From Streptomyces tendae (GTDB taxonomy: Bacteria; Actinomycetota; Actinomycetes; Streptomycetales; Streptomycetaceae): DNA of 64,000 nucleotides. This document shows, piece after piece, positions 40,621 through 48,345 of this stretch; positions within the stretch are counted from its first letter, which is position 1, and the number at the start of each line of letters is the position of its first letter. Location of the stretch: positions 310,001 through 374,000 of the forward strand of contig NZ_CP043959.1 in assembly GCF_008632955.1 (NCBI RefSeq), in the 5' to 3' direction. The notes under the pieces are model-generated. The model was not told where the DNA came from and did no database searches. It saw nothing but the letters and a program-made list of their open reading frames with translations. Both the position numbers and the translations under genes were made by a program.

Positions 40621-40632
40621 TCTCATATGAGA
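40621..40632. promoter_or_regulatory. Perfect 12-bp palindrome upstream of the DUF4365-like operon
   Basis: TCTCATATGAGA is its own complement and lies 20 bp before the ATG at 40600, in the place of an operator overlapping the promoter. It stands out in GC-rich DNA. I saw no second copy in the element. Confidence 0.5.
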
Positions 40633-40831
40633 GTAGATCAACTGCGCCGCTACGGGGAGTGGTTGGGTCGTCATCATGAGTCGAACGTTAATGCGAGGCA
40701 CTGACACCCGCGCACCTTCGGGGTCTTCCTCAGGTCTTCCCCCTGCCGGCGGTTGCCTTCTCCATCCCCCCGAAGATCACCTTGTCTGGATCTGTGGACG
40801 GTTCGTCATGGCGGCCTCAAGCTGATCAGCT

Positions 40832-41650
40832 ATGGGGAGAAGTTCGTCGACTGATGCGCGTGGCCAGTCCATGAGATGGCGCCGCAACCTTGCAGGTGTG
40901 CTGATGGTGGTCGGCAGTGCGCTAATAGTTGGGGGCGTGGTCCTGATTCGGACGCGCGCTGTGACCTTGGGTGCTGCTCAAGTAGTAAGCCTCACCGGCT
41001 TGCTGCTGGCCCTAGGGGGGTTTGTTCTGGGCCTGCTGTCGATGGCGCGGGTGGGTACCGAGAGCCCTCATGTCGTTGAGGGGAGAGAGCGGCTGCGCGA
41101 CGCCGAACGCCTGTTGGGTGAGGCGCTCCGCCGCCACGCCCAGGAAGCCAGCACACACGAGGACGACGGTGGAGCGGCCCTGACACTGCCAGCGCTATGG
41201 GGCGTTACACACTCCCGTCTGGATCTCTATCACGAGATCGCGCTGGGGCAAGCGAGGCGATCTTTCCGGAACGCGCAGATGGCCAGCGGAGCGGGGTTCG
41301 TGCTGCTTGTGGCCTTCGTTGTGGTGGCTCTCAGGGCGAGCACGACAGCTGGGTCTGTTGTCGCTGGCGGCCTGGGCGCGGTGGCCGCGGCTCTAGCTGG
41401 CTATGTGAGCCGAACCTTCGTGAAGTCGGCGGAAGTCGCTGCGGGGCATCTGCATGCCTACTTTGAGCAACCTTTGGAGTTCTCGCGGTACCTCGCCGCT
41501 GAGCGCATGGTGCGGGACGGGGGTCTTGAAGCTGAGCAGAGGGCCGAAGTGTTGGCAGACTTGGCGAAGGCGGTGATCGCAGGTCCGCCTGTGGGAGCTC
41601 CGACAGATGGCGCTGTGGGAGCGCAGGCAGGATCAGCGTCCTCATCATGA
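40832..41650 (+). CDS. Two-transmembrane protein of TRADD-N-associated type
   Basis: This 272-residue membrane protein has two helices near the N-terminus (AGVLMVVGSALIVGGVVLI and VVSLTGLLLALGGFVLGLL), then a helical cytoplasmic stretch. The family core follows: LYHEIALGQARRSFRNAQMA, two helices (GFVLLVAFVVVAL and VVAGGLGAVAAALAGYV), and SRTFVKSAEVAAGHLHAYFE. This matches the two-helix module described next to TRADD-N domains in bacterial conflict systems, thought to act at the membrane in a suicidal response. No TRADD-N domain is visible here. The start is uncertain (ATG 40832 or ATG 40871). It is a single-gene unit between two oppositely directed modules. Confidence 0.7.
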   Translation: MGRSSSTDARGQSMRWRRNLAGVLMVVGSALIVGGVVLIRTRAVTLGAAQVVSLTGLLLALGGFVLGLLSMARVGTESPHVVEGRERLRDAERLLGEALRRHAQEASTHEDDGGAALTLPALWGVTHSRLDLYHEIALGQARRSFRNAQMASGAGFVLLVAFVVVALRASTTAGSVVAGGLGAVAAALAGYVSRTFVKSAEVAAGHLHAYFEQPLEFSRYLAAERMVRDGGLEAEQRAEVLADLAKAVIAGPPVGAPTDGAVGAQAGSASSS

Positions 41651-41813
41651 CCACCTGTACCGACTTTGACTGCCGATCTCATACCAACCGCGTGCTGTGA
41701 GGTAAGGGGCGGGCCAGCTTCCCCATAGGTCTCAGTAAGGCAGGTATCCGGAGCTGTTCACCGATCCGCGTCAGCCCGAGGTCGGGCTGGCCTGTGGCCT
41801 GAGTCTGATGGCG

Positions 41814-41860
41814 GACGCTCATGGACAGTCCCGGATCAAGTTCGGACAACTCGTGATGCG
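41814..41860 (+). other. Degenerate internal copy of the right-end junction (att-like remnant)
   Basis: These 47 bp match 44573-44619 at 39 positions without gaps, on the same strand. The match covers 35 bp of element DNA outside the tRNA-derived repeat and the first 12 bp of the att core (ACTCGTGATGCG here, ACTCGTAATGCG at the end). After that, similarity fades. It suggests an old attR, and that the 2.7 kb to its right came as a separate module. Confidence 0.7.
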
Positions 41861-41928
41861 CGCTTCTGACTCGGGATGCTTTATGGGGATCATCGGCGTC
41901 GGACACTGACGTTTGATAGACGTACACC

Positions 41929-43200
41929 ATGGTCTCTGCGCCCCGCTCAGCCGAGCCGACTACCCGGTTCGAGCACCTTGGTGACGCTGACCTGGTGATT
42001 GACGCGGTCTACGCCGGTGGGACCTTCGGGCACTCTGGCGATGACCCCATCAGCAAGCTGGTCCCCGGTACCGGCAACCAGGGAGGATTTCGCTACGCCG
42101 GGTCGCCGGCGCAGGGGACCGTCCGCTTGGCTGTGCTGTACACCAGTGGCGGTGCTGTGGACTGGCCGGACCACCTGGATGTGGAGACCGGTACCTTCAC
42201 TTATTACGGCGACAACCGGACCCCGGGTAGGGGGCTTCACGAGACGCCGCGCAAGGGTAACGTGCTGCTGCGCGATGCCTTCGAGCTCTCACATGGCACC
42301 GCACAGCAACGGGCCAGCGGCGTGCCGCCGTTCTTGCTTTTCGAGAAGGTTACGCCTGGCCGGAGTGTCCGTTTCCGCGGGTTGCTAGCGCCCGGGGGGC
42401 CGACTCTGGCGCCGGACGATGAACTCTCCGCCATCTGGCGGGCATCTGGCGCCCGCCGGTTCCAGAACTACCGCGCCCGCTTCACGGTGTTGGCCGAAGC
42501 CAGTGTCCCGCGTACCTGGATCCGCCACCTGCTGGCGGGTGGAGATCCTCTCGGGGGCGACTGTCCGGAAGCCTGGCGGACCTGGGTAGAAAGCCGTGTC
42601 TACAGGCCGCTGCTGGCCCCTGCTACGACGGTCATACGCTCGACAGCTCAGCAGCTGCCCAGCGATCCGGTCGGCGAAGCCATCCTGTCGGAAATCCGGG
42701 AGTACTTCCGCGGGCGCGAAACAGAGTTCGAGGCCTGTGCCGTGGCTATCTGGCGTCTGATTGCGCCGGCCACCGGGACGGTGGACGTGACACGCCCCAG
42801 CCGGGACGGTGGCCGCGATGCCGTCGGCTCGTACGTCCTCGGGCCGTCGGCAGCTCCCATCAGCATCGACTTCGCCCTGGAGGCCAAGTGCTACGGGCCG
42901 GGCAACAGCGTTGGGGTCAGAGAAGTCTCCCGGCTCATCTCCCGCATTCGACACCGGAACTTCGGAGTCCTCGTCACCACCTCGCACTTCAACCAGCAGG
43001 TCCAGAGCGAGGTACACGAAGACGGGCATCCGATCGCCCTGGTCTGCGGGCGTGACATCACAGACGCGCTCCGCCAGCACGGCAGGACCACTCCCGCGGC
43101 GGTGAAGGACTGGCTGCAACAGAGCTTCCCTCGGACTCAGGCGGGCTCGGAGCAGAGACTCGATCGAACCGCTGGGCAAGATCCTGCGCGTGGCAGATGA
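41929..43200 (+). CDS. AspBHI-like modification-dependent restriction endonuclease
   Basis: This 423-residue protein fits the AspBHI layout. The N-terminal half has DAVYAGGTFGHSGDDPISKL, VPGTGNQGGFRYAGS, VDWPDHLDVETGTFTYYGDN and ETPRKGNVLLRDAF, like the SRA-like 5-methylcytosine reading domain. The C-terminal half is an Mrr-type nuclease: D293 in DGGRDAVGSY, E318 and K320 in ALEAKCYG, then FGVLVTTSHFNQQVQSEV. It should cut DNA carrying 5-methylcytosine. No ribosome site precedes the ATG; GATAGA at 41915-41920 could be a -10 for a leaderless message, which is inference. It overlaps the HNH gene by 11 bp. Confidence 0.85.
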   Translation: MVSAPRSAEPTTRFEHLGDADLVIDAVYAGGTFGHSGDDPISKLVPGTGNQGGFRYAGSPAQGTVRLAVLYTSGGAVDWPDHLDVETGTFTYYGDNRTPGRGLHETPRKGNVLLRDAFELSHGTAQQRASGVPPFLLFEKVTPGRSVRFRGLLAPGGPTLAPDDELSAIWRASGARRFQNYRARFTVLAEASVPRTWIRHLLAGGDPLGGDCPEAWRTWVESRVYRPLLAPATTVIRSTAQQLPSDPVGEAILSEIREYFRGRETEFEACAVAIWRLIAPATGTVDVTRPSRDGGRDAVGSYVLGPSAAPISIDFALEAKCYGPGNSVGVREVSRLISRIRHRNFGVLVTTSHFNQQVQSEVHEDGHPIALVCGRDITDALRQHGRTTPAAVKDWLQQSFPRTQAGSEQRLDRTAGQDPARGR

Positions 43201-44008
43201 TTGGCATATGCCTGTCGAGACCAGTGAAAACGACGAGACCCGAGCGCCTGACGGGACGCCGTGGTGGGACCTCACCATCCAGCCCGGAACAAAGGCGAAG
43301 CCCTTCGGCCAGGAGAAGCGCCTCGCCGCCTGGCTGTGGTTCAACAAGAGCCTGGGTGACACGTTCACGATGCGGGAGCTGCGTGCTGCCCTGGGGCCGG
43401 ATATCGCCGACAACGCCGAGCACCTCAACCGGCGCCTGCGAGAACTCCGCAAATGCGACTGGAGCATCCCCTCCCAGCGGACCGACAGCACCTTGGCTCA
43501 GGACGAATACCGGCTCAAGGCTAAGGGCGGACAGATCTGGCTTCCCGGTGAGAGGGACAAGTACAAGAAGTTCGCCCCCAGCGCCCGCATCCGCCGCCTG
43601 GTCATGGACCAGGACGGTTCGCGGTGCAGGATCTGCGGGTTGGGGCCCGACGATACGTACTACGAGGACGGGGAACGGGTCCGGCTCACCATCGGTCATC
43701 TGGTTCCGCAGGAGCGGCTGAAGTCTCGAGGGGCCCGGGACGATCTCAGCAACTGGCGCACTGAGTGCTCCCGCTGCAACGAGACTGTGCGTGATGAGGT
43801 CCCCGACCCGGAACAGCTCGACGAAGTCCTGGCTGGGCTCAAGCGGCTCACCGCCAAAGAAGCAGGACAGCTTCTCGAATGGATGCGGAAGGGCGAGCGA
43901 CCGCGGTCCCGGGTCGACCAGGCATACGACCGCGCACGCCGACTGGCTGCGCCAGACCGTGACCGAGTCATCGGAAATTTGGCCGAGCGCCTCGGCGAGA
44001 AGGGCTGA
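43190..44008 (+). CDS. HNH endonuclease, partner of the AspBHI-like enzyme
   Basis: This 272-residue protein has an N-terminal winged-helix-like region (FTMRELRAALGPDIADNAEH, RRLRELRKCDWSIPSQ) and an HNH nuclease centre. The centre comprises CRICGLGPDDTYY, the His of LTIGHLVPQERLKS, the Asn of DLSNWRTECSRCN, and paired Cys for the structural zinc. The C-terminus is helical and basic. GTG 43190 overlaps the preceding gene by 11 bp; ATG 43208 is possible. The overlap implies that the two nucleases are made together, perhaps as a two-enzyme modification-dependent restriction system. Confidence 0.82.
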   Translation: MADDWHMPVETSENDETRAPDGTPWWDLTIQPGTKAKPFGQEKRLAAWLWFNKSLGDTFTMRELRAALGPDIADNAEHLNRRLRELRKCDWSIPSQRTDSTLAQDEYRLKAKGGQIWLPGERDKYKKFAPSARIRRLVMDQDGSRCRICGLGPDDTYYEDGERVRLTIGHLVPQERLKSRGARDDLSNWRTECSRCNETVRDEVPDPEQLDEVLAGLKRLTAKEAGQLLEWMRKGERPRSRVDQAYDRARRLAAPDRDRVIGNLAERLGEKG

Positions 44009-44117
44009 CCACCAGGCCGTACGGGGCCGCAGCACGGTTGCAGCAGGACGCAGAGGCCTCGGACCAGTTCCGGGGCCCTCTCCGTGTAGAGAGCAGCGAG
44101 GCGTTACGGTTCGGCGC

Positions 44118-44402
44118 ATGGGGATTCCAAGGTGGGCCGGTCGCGCGACGGCCGCAGTGGTCGTGGCCGGGGCTTTGATCATTCGGCGTGCGCTTCAGAA
44201 TGCTGCGGCGCAGTCAGAGTCCGCCTCAGACTCCGGGTACGACTGGTCCCAGAACGAGCCCAATTGGCACTGGCGTTGCGAGTGCGGCGCCAAATCTCGT
44301 GGCGGCGATATCAAGGCTGACACGGAGTACAACGCCCAGCGGCACCAGTGGCGCGCAGGTACGGGGCACCCGATGCCTGAGGTCTATCAGAAGCCCTTGT
44401 AG
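44118..44402 (+). CDS. Small membrane-anchored protein at the right end of the element
   Basis: This 94-residue protein has one N-terminal helix (ATAAVVVAGALIIRRALQ) and a soluble tail with NEPNWHWRCECGAKSRGGD and NAQRHQWRAGTGHP. The CxC plus two His could bind zinc. The ribosome site is weak (GAGG about 17 bp upstream). No family is recognised. It is the last gene before attR. Confidence 0.5.
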   Translation: MGIPRWAGRATAAVVVAGALIIRRALQNAAAQSESASDSGYDWSQNEPNWHWRCECGAKSRGGDIKADTEYNAQRHQWRAGTGHPMPEVYQKPL

Positions 44403-44607
44403 GTCGTCGCCGCTGGGAGCTGTCGACGGGCGACGCTGGAGGCTTGTTGCCGAAGGGGACGAAGGCGGCGCGGTCTCAGTTGCGGTCTCGCTTGCCACCC
44501 GTTCCGGGTCTGTCCGCTCATGTCCGCCAGGGCTTAACAACCCTCGTGACCAGGCGCGGAGCCGACTCCACAGACGCTCGCGGACGTCCCCGGACCAAGA
44601 TCGGACA

Positions 44608-44651
44608 ACTCGTAATGCGTAGGTCTCGGGTTCGAATCCCGAAGGCGGCTC
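44608..44651 (+). other. attR, right 44-bp attachment repeat
   Basis: An exact copy of 26286-26329. It lacks the 5' half of the tRNA, so it is a junction and not a second tRNA gene. The sequence to its left (44573-44607) recurs, degenerate, at 41814. Confidence 0.96.
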
Positions 44652-44656
44652 TCTTC

Positions 44657-44692
44657 AAAGACCAGGTCAGGTAGTTGCCGACCTGGTCTTTT
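44657..44692. terminator. Original tRNA-Thr terminator, displaced by the insertion
   Basis: AAAGACCAGGTC (44657-44668) pairs perfectly with GACCTGGTCTTT (44680-44691), followed by T. Such T-ended hairpins normally follow tRNA genes; here it lies 6 bp beyond attR, where the chromosome resumes. It also covers the end of the small minus-strand gene. Confidence 0.85.
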
Positions 44693-45050
44693 GTGTTGTC
44701 TCCGGAGAGGTGGGCCAGGCGGGCGCGCCCCGCGTGGGGCGGGTCGGCAGGCGCTCGGCGCGCAGGAGTGCGCGGGCCGCCGCGAGGATCTCCTCGTCCT
44801 CTCCCGCCCCGGAGGCGACGAGGACGCGGAGCAGTCGCGTCCCCCACACATCGGGGTCCGTCGCATGGGCGTCGAGGACTCGTACGCCGTTTCTCCCGCC
44901 CGGGCCGTCGGAGGCGGTCAGACGGCGGCGGACCGCTGCCCTCAGCGCGTCGTGGAGTTCGTGGACGGTTCCGCGGGGGGCGGCGCCGGTCAGCCCGGCC
45001 GCCGCGCCCGTGGTCAACGCGGTGGCCACCAGTTCCACTCCGGTCACCAT
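44667..45050 (-). CDS. Small helical protein beside a SARP regulator
   Basis: This 127-residue protein starts MVTGVELVATALTTGAAAGL and has a helical middle (TVHELHDALRAAVRRRL, WGTRLLRVLVASGAGEDEEI). Similar Ala/Gly-rich N-termini occur in small actinobacterial proteins encoded next to NB-ARC/STAND regulators, some annotated as RHIM-like adaptors; I am not sure of that link. It is divergent from the SARP gene. Its last codons lie in the terminator next to attR. Confidence 0.5.
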   Translation of the reverse strand: MVTGVELVATALTTGAAAGLTGAAPRGTVHELHDALRAAVRRRLTASDGPGGRNGVRVLDAHATDPDVWGTRLLRVLVASGAGEDEEILAAARALLRAERLPTRPTRGAPAWPTSPETTQKTRSATT

Positions 45051-45156
45051 GGGTCCCTTCGGATGTGCGGGTTGTGCGTGATCGCATCGGTCACTGTGTC
45101 CGGAGGTGCTGCAATGCTGATGAAATACCGATGAAGTGCGGGAGCGGAGGCTCGGG

Positions 45157-48120
45157 GTGGGCGGCGAATTCCCTCATCGGCTGCGGATCGAGGTGCTCGG
45201 GCCGCTGCGGGCCTGGCGCGACGGGACCCTCTTGCATCTGGGGCCCGTCAGACGGCAGACCGTGCTGGCCGCGCTGCTGCTCCGGAACGGGGCCGTGGTC
45301 AGCCACGAGCAACTGCTCGACGGCGTGTGGGGTGCCGATCCGCCCGCGTCCGGCACCAAGGTGCTCGCCAGTCATGTCAATCCGCTGCGCAGGACGCTCG
45401 ACCGCACAGGAACCCGGCACACGGAGTCGGTGATCCGCAGCGGCAAGGGCTGGTACCGCTTCGTGCTGGACGACGTCCGGCTAGATCTGGCGGACCTGGC
45501 CGAGCAGGGCGACGAGGCGCTGCGGACCAAGGCGTCCGGTGATCTCGCGGGCGCGGCCGACCAGTTGGACACGGCACTCGCGCTGTTCCAGGGGGAGCCG
45601 CTGGCCAACCTGTCAGGACCGTTCGCCCTCGCGGAGCGGGAGCGACTGCTGGAGAGACGGCGGACGTTGCGGCTGGCCCGGCTCGCCTGCCTCGTCGACC
45701 TCGGCCGGTACGGCGACGCCCTGGACGACCTGGCGTCCCTGCCCGACTCCGACCGCTACGACGAGTCGATGCTGGCGCTGAGGATGCGCGCCCTCTACGG
45801 CGGCGAACGCCAGGCGGAGGCGCTCCACGCGTACGAGGACATGCGCAGACGCCTGAGCGACGAACTCGGGGTCGACCCCGGCGAGGAACTGCGCCGGGTC
45901 CACGAAGCGGTGCTGCGTCAGGACGACGTCTCCCTCCTCGGCCCCGCGGTGCGGGCGGCCGTTCTCACCCAGCCGGTTCCGGCGCGCCGTTCCGTCAACC
46001 AACTGCCGGGTGACACGGGGCAACTGGTCGGACGGGAGGCCGAGCTGGCGGCGCTCACATCCCCGGACCCCGACGACGCGGTGTCCGTGGTGGCGGTCGA
46101 CGGTGCCGCGGGGGTCGGCAAGACCGCCCTCGCGGTCCGGGCCGCCCACCGGATCCGCGACCGCTACCCCGACGGGTGCCTGTTCGTGGATCTCCACGCC
46201 CACAGCGCCGAACGCGGCAGGCCCGCACCGGAACGGGTGCTGCGGCGACTGCTGCGCTCCATCGGTGCGGACGGCGGTGAGGTGTCGGACGACCTCGACG
46301 ACCTCATGGCGGCCTGGCGCGCCGTCACCAGTTCGCTGAGGCTGCTGCTTCTCCTCGACGATGCCGCGGACGCCGGGCAGATCCGGCCGCTGCTGCCCGC
46401 CGGTCCCGGCAGCAGGGTGATCGTCACGGGCCGGCAGCGGCTGGCGGGGCTGGACGCCGGCCGACGGATCACGCTGGAGTCCCTCGGCACCGGCGAGGCG
46501 ACCTCGCTGCTCCGCCGGATCGTCGGGCGGGAGCGCACGGACCAGGAGCCGGAGGCGGCGGGCGAACTGGTGCGGCTGTGCGCCGGGCTTCCCCTGGCGC
46601 TGCGTATCGCGGGCACGCGTCTGCAGACCCGGCCGGCCTGGACGCTGGCGTACCTGGTGGACCGGATGGCGGGCGACGAGGGGCGCCTCGTGGAGCTCAG
46701 CGCCGGTGACCGCAGTGTGGAGGCGGCCTTCCGGCTGTCGTACGACCAGCTGCCGCCGGAGCAGCAGCGGGGCTTCCGGACACTGGGCGTGGTGCCGACG
46801 GTGGAGTTCGACGTGCGGACCCCGGCGGCCATGCTGGGGCGGCCGGCCCGTGACGTCGAGCAGATCCTGGAGAGTCTCGTCGACACGAGCCTCCTGCAGC
46901 AGCCCCTGCCGGGCCGTTACCGGCTGCACGACCTGGTCCGGGTCCACGCGCGGCGCCTGGCCGCAGCGGTACCCGCCGAGGCCGGCACCGCCCGCGAGGC
47001 GGCGCTCCGCCTCTACCTGGACGCCGCCCGGGTGGGCAGCGACTGGGGAGCCGGCGGCTATCCCACCGGTCCCGAACCGTCCGCGACGTCGTTCACCGAC
47101 TGGCGGGAGGCCGCGGTCTGGCTGGACGAGGCCGGCGGGGAGCTGGTGGACGTCGTCGGCCAAGCGGTGGCGTACGGCCGGGCCGACCACGCCTGCTGGA
47201 TCGCCGAGGCCCTGACGGACCACTTCGTCGGCCGGGGCCGCCTCCACGAGTGCCAGGCGGCGCTGGAGACGGCGTTACCCCATGCGGACGCGGTGGCGGA
47301 CCGGCGGATGGCGCCCGCCCTGCACAACTGTCTCGGCTACACGCTCACCCATCGGGCACGCTTCCCCGAGGCCTTCCGCCACCTGCGCAGTGCGCTCCAC
47401 CTCAGCCGGGAGCGCGGGGAGCGGCACGAGGAGGGACGGGCCCTCGTCGGCCTCGGCGCGATGACCGGGCTGGGCGCCACGGGACCGGATGCCGCCCGGA
47501 GCGACGAGGGGGCGTCCTGGATCGTCGCGGGCCGGGAACTGGCCGAGCGCTACGACGACCACTGGCTCGTCGCGATGGCCTCCTTCGCCCTCGGCTTCGT
47601 CCGCCACGGCCAGGGCAGGGACGAGGAAGCACTCGCCTGTTTCCGCGACGCACACGCCCGGGGCAGGGCCATGGGCCGGCCGCGGGCCATGAGCAGGGCG
47701 CTGACCTCGAACCTCGACCTCCATCTCTATCTCGACCCGTCGGCGGCCAGAGTCCTGTTCCGTCAGGTGGCGGACCTCGTCCAGCGGACCGGTGACGTCC
47801 TGCTCCACACCCTTACCCTGGCCCGGCTCGGGACGGCGGAGCACAAGGCGGGGAACCTCGACGCCGCAGCGGCCGTATTCCGGCACGCCCTCGCGCAGCT
47901 CGGAACACCGGCTCCGCTCGACGATCCCGACCGCGACCGGCGGGAGATGGACCTGCGGTGCCGGCTGGGCCGCACCTACCGGGCGGCCGGGCGGCTCGCC
48001 GAGGCCCGGGAGCAGTTCCGGACCGCGCTGGCGGTGCCCGGCGCCCACAAGTACCCCAAGGAGCACGCTCAGGCGGTCGAAGGGCTCGGTCCCGGCGAGG
48101 ACCCCGTGCGTCCCGGGTGA
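45157..48120 (+). CDS. SARP/AfsR-type regulator: DNA-binding, BTAD, NB-ARC and TPR domains
   Basis: This 987-residue regulator has an OmpR-like winged helix (LRIEVLGPLRAWRDG, about residues 5-95) and a BTAD domain (to about 250, GERQAEALHAYEDMRRRLSD). An NB-ARC P-loop module follows (Walker A AVDGAAGVGKTALAVRAA near 315, LLLLLDDAADAGQIRPLL, LCAGLPLALRIAGTRL), then C-terminal tetratricopeptide repeats. This is the AfsR plan; such proteins activate secondary metabolism or differentiation. GTG 45157 has GGAGG 6 bp upstream and is preferred to GTG 45136. No biosynthetic cluster is visible in the window. Confidence 0.88.
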   Translation: MGGEFPHRLRIEVLGPLRAWRDGTLLHLGPVRRQTVLAALLLRNGAVVSHEQLLDGVWGADPPASGTKVLASHVNPLRRTLDRTGTRHTESVIRSGKGWYRFVLDDVRLDLADLAEQGDEALRTKASGDLAGAADQLDTALALFQGEPLANLSGPFALAERERLLERRRTLRLARLACLVDLGRYGDALDDLASLPDSDRYDESMLALRMRALYGGERQAEALHAYEDMRRRLSDELGVDPGEELRRVHEAVLRQDDVSLLGPAVRAAVLTQPVPARRSVNQLPGDTGQLVGREAELAALTSPDPDDAVSVVAVDGAAGVGKTALAVRAAHRIRDRYPDGCLFVDLHAHSAERGRPAPERVLRRLLRSIGADGGEVSDDLDDLMAAWRAVTSSLRLLLLLDDAADAGQIRPLLPAGPGSRVIVTGRQRLAGLDAGRRITLESLGTGEATSLLRRIVGRERTDQEPEAAGELVRLCAGLPLALRIAGTRLQTRPAWTLAYLVDRMAGDEGRLVELSAGDRSVEAAFRLSYDQLPPEQQRGFRTLGVVPTVEFDVRTPAAMLGRPARDVEQILESLVDTSLLQQPLPGRYRLHDLVRVHARRLAAAVPAEAGTAREAALRLYLDAARVGSDWGAGGYPTGPEPSATSFTDWREAAVWLDEAGGELVDVVGQAVAYGRADHACWIAEALTDHFVGRGRLHECQAALETALPHADAVADRRMAPALHNCLGYTLTHRARFPEAFRHLRSALHLSRERGERHEEGRALVGLGAMTGLGATGPDAARSDEGASWIVAGRELAERYDDHWLVAMASFALGFVRHGQGRDEEALACFRDAHARGRAMGRPRAMSRALTSNLDLHLYLDPSAARVLFRQVADLVQRTGDVLLHTLTLARLGTAEHKAGNLDAAAAVFRHALAQLGTPAPLDDPDRDRREMDLRCRLGRTYRAAGRLAEAREQFRTALAVPGAHKYPKEHAQAVEGLGPGEDPVRPG

Positions 48121-48145
48121 TCACGCCCGTCGGAGAAGGACGAGG

Positions 48146-48174
48146 CCCCGGTCGTTCACCTCTGGCGACCGGGG
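48146..48174 (+). terminator. Hairpin after the first SARP gene
   Basis: CCCCGGTCG (48146-48154) pairs with CGACCGGGG (48166-48174); outer AGGAC and GTCCT can extend the stem with a bulge. Confidence 0.75.
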
Positions 48175-48345
48175 GTCCTCGTGGGTCGGATCGGGCCACG
48201 GCGGCGACACTCCCCCGAGTTGCGCGGCTGACGCGCGCACCCCCGGGCCAGATCCGATGTAGTGATCACATCAAACCTTGCCAACCGATGGCTAACATAT
48301 GGCCAATGGATCCCCGTTCGGTCACCCGGAAGGCAGTGGTGCGGC

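Larger units (their letters stand above)
26286..44651. mobile_element. AICE-type integrative and conjugative element, about 18.3 kb
   Basis: The element is bounded by 44-bp perfect direct repeats, the left one being the 3' part of tRNA-Thr(CGT). In order it holds int, xis, an iteron array, a prim-pol/DUF3631 replication cassette with a C5 methyltransferase, a TraB/FtsK transfer gene with Spd-like helpers, and a 7.5-kb cargo block. This is the known plan of actinomycete integrative and conjugative elements such as pSAM2 and SLP1, which replicate autonomously and move double-stranded DNA with one FtsK-like protein. I see no GntR-type KorSA repressor and no Pra-type activator. The cargo is visibly less GC-rich than the host flanks. 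Confidence 0.95.

Noticed and set aside
41679..41930. Minus-strand 83-codon frame across the att-like remnant
   Set aside because: No family features and it overlaps the degenerate junction; probably random.
44608..44651. Second tRNA-Thr gene
   Set aside because: Only the 3' part is present; the acceptor 5' strand and D arm are missing. It is attR.
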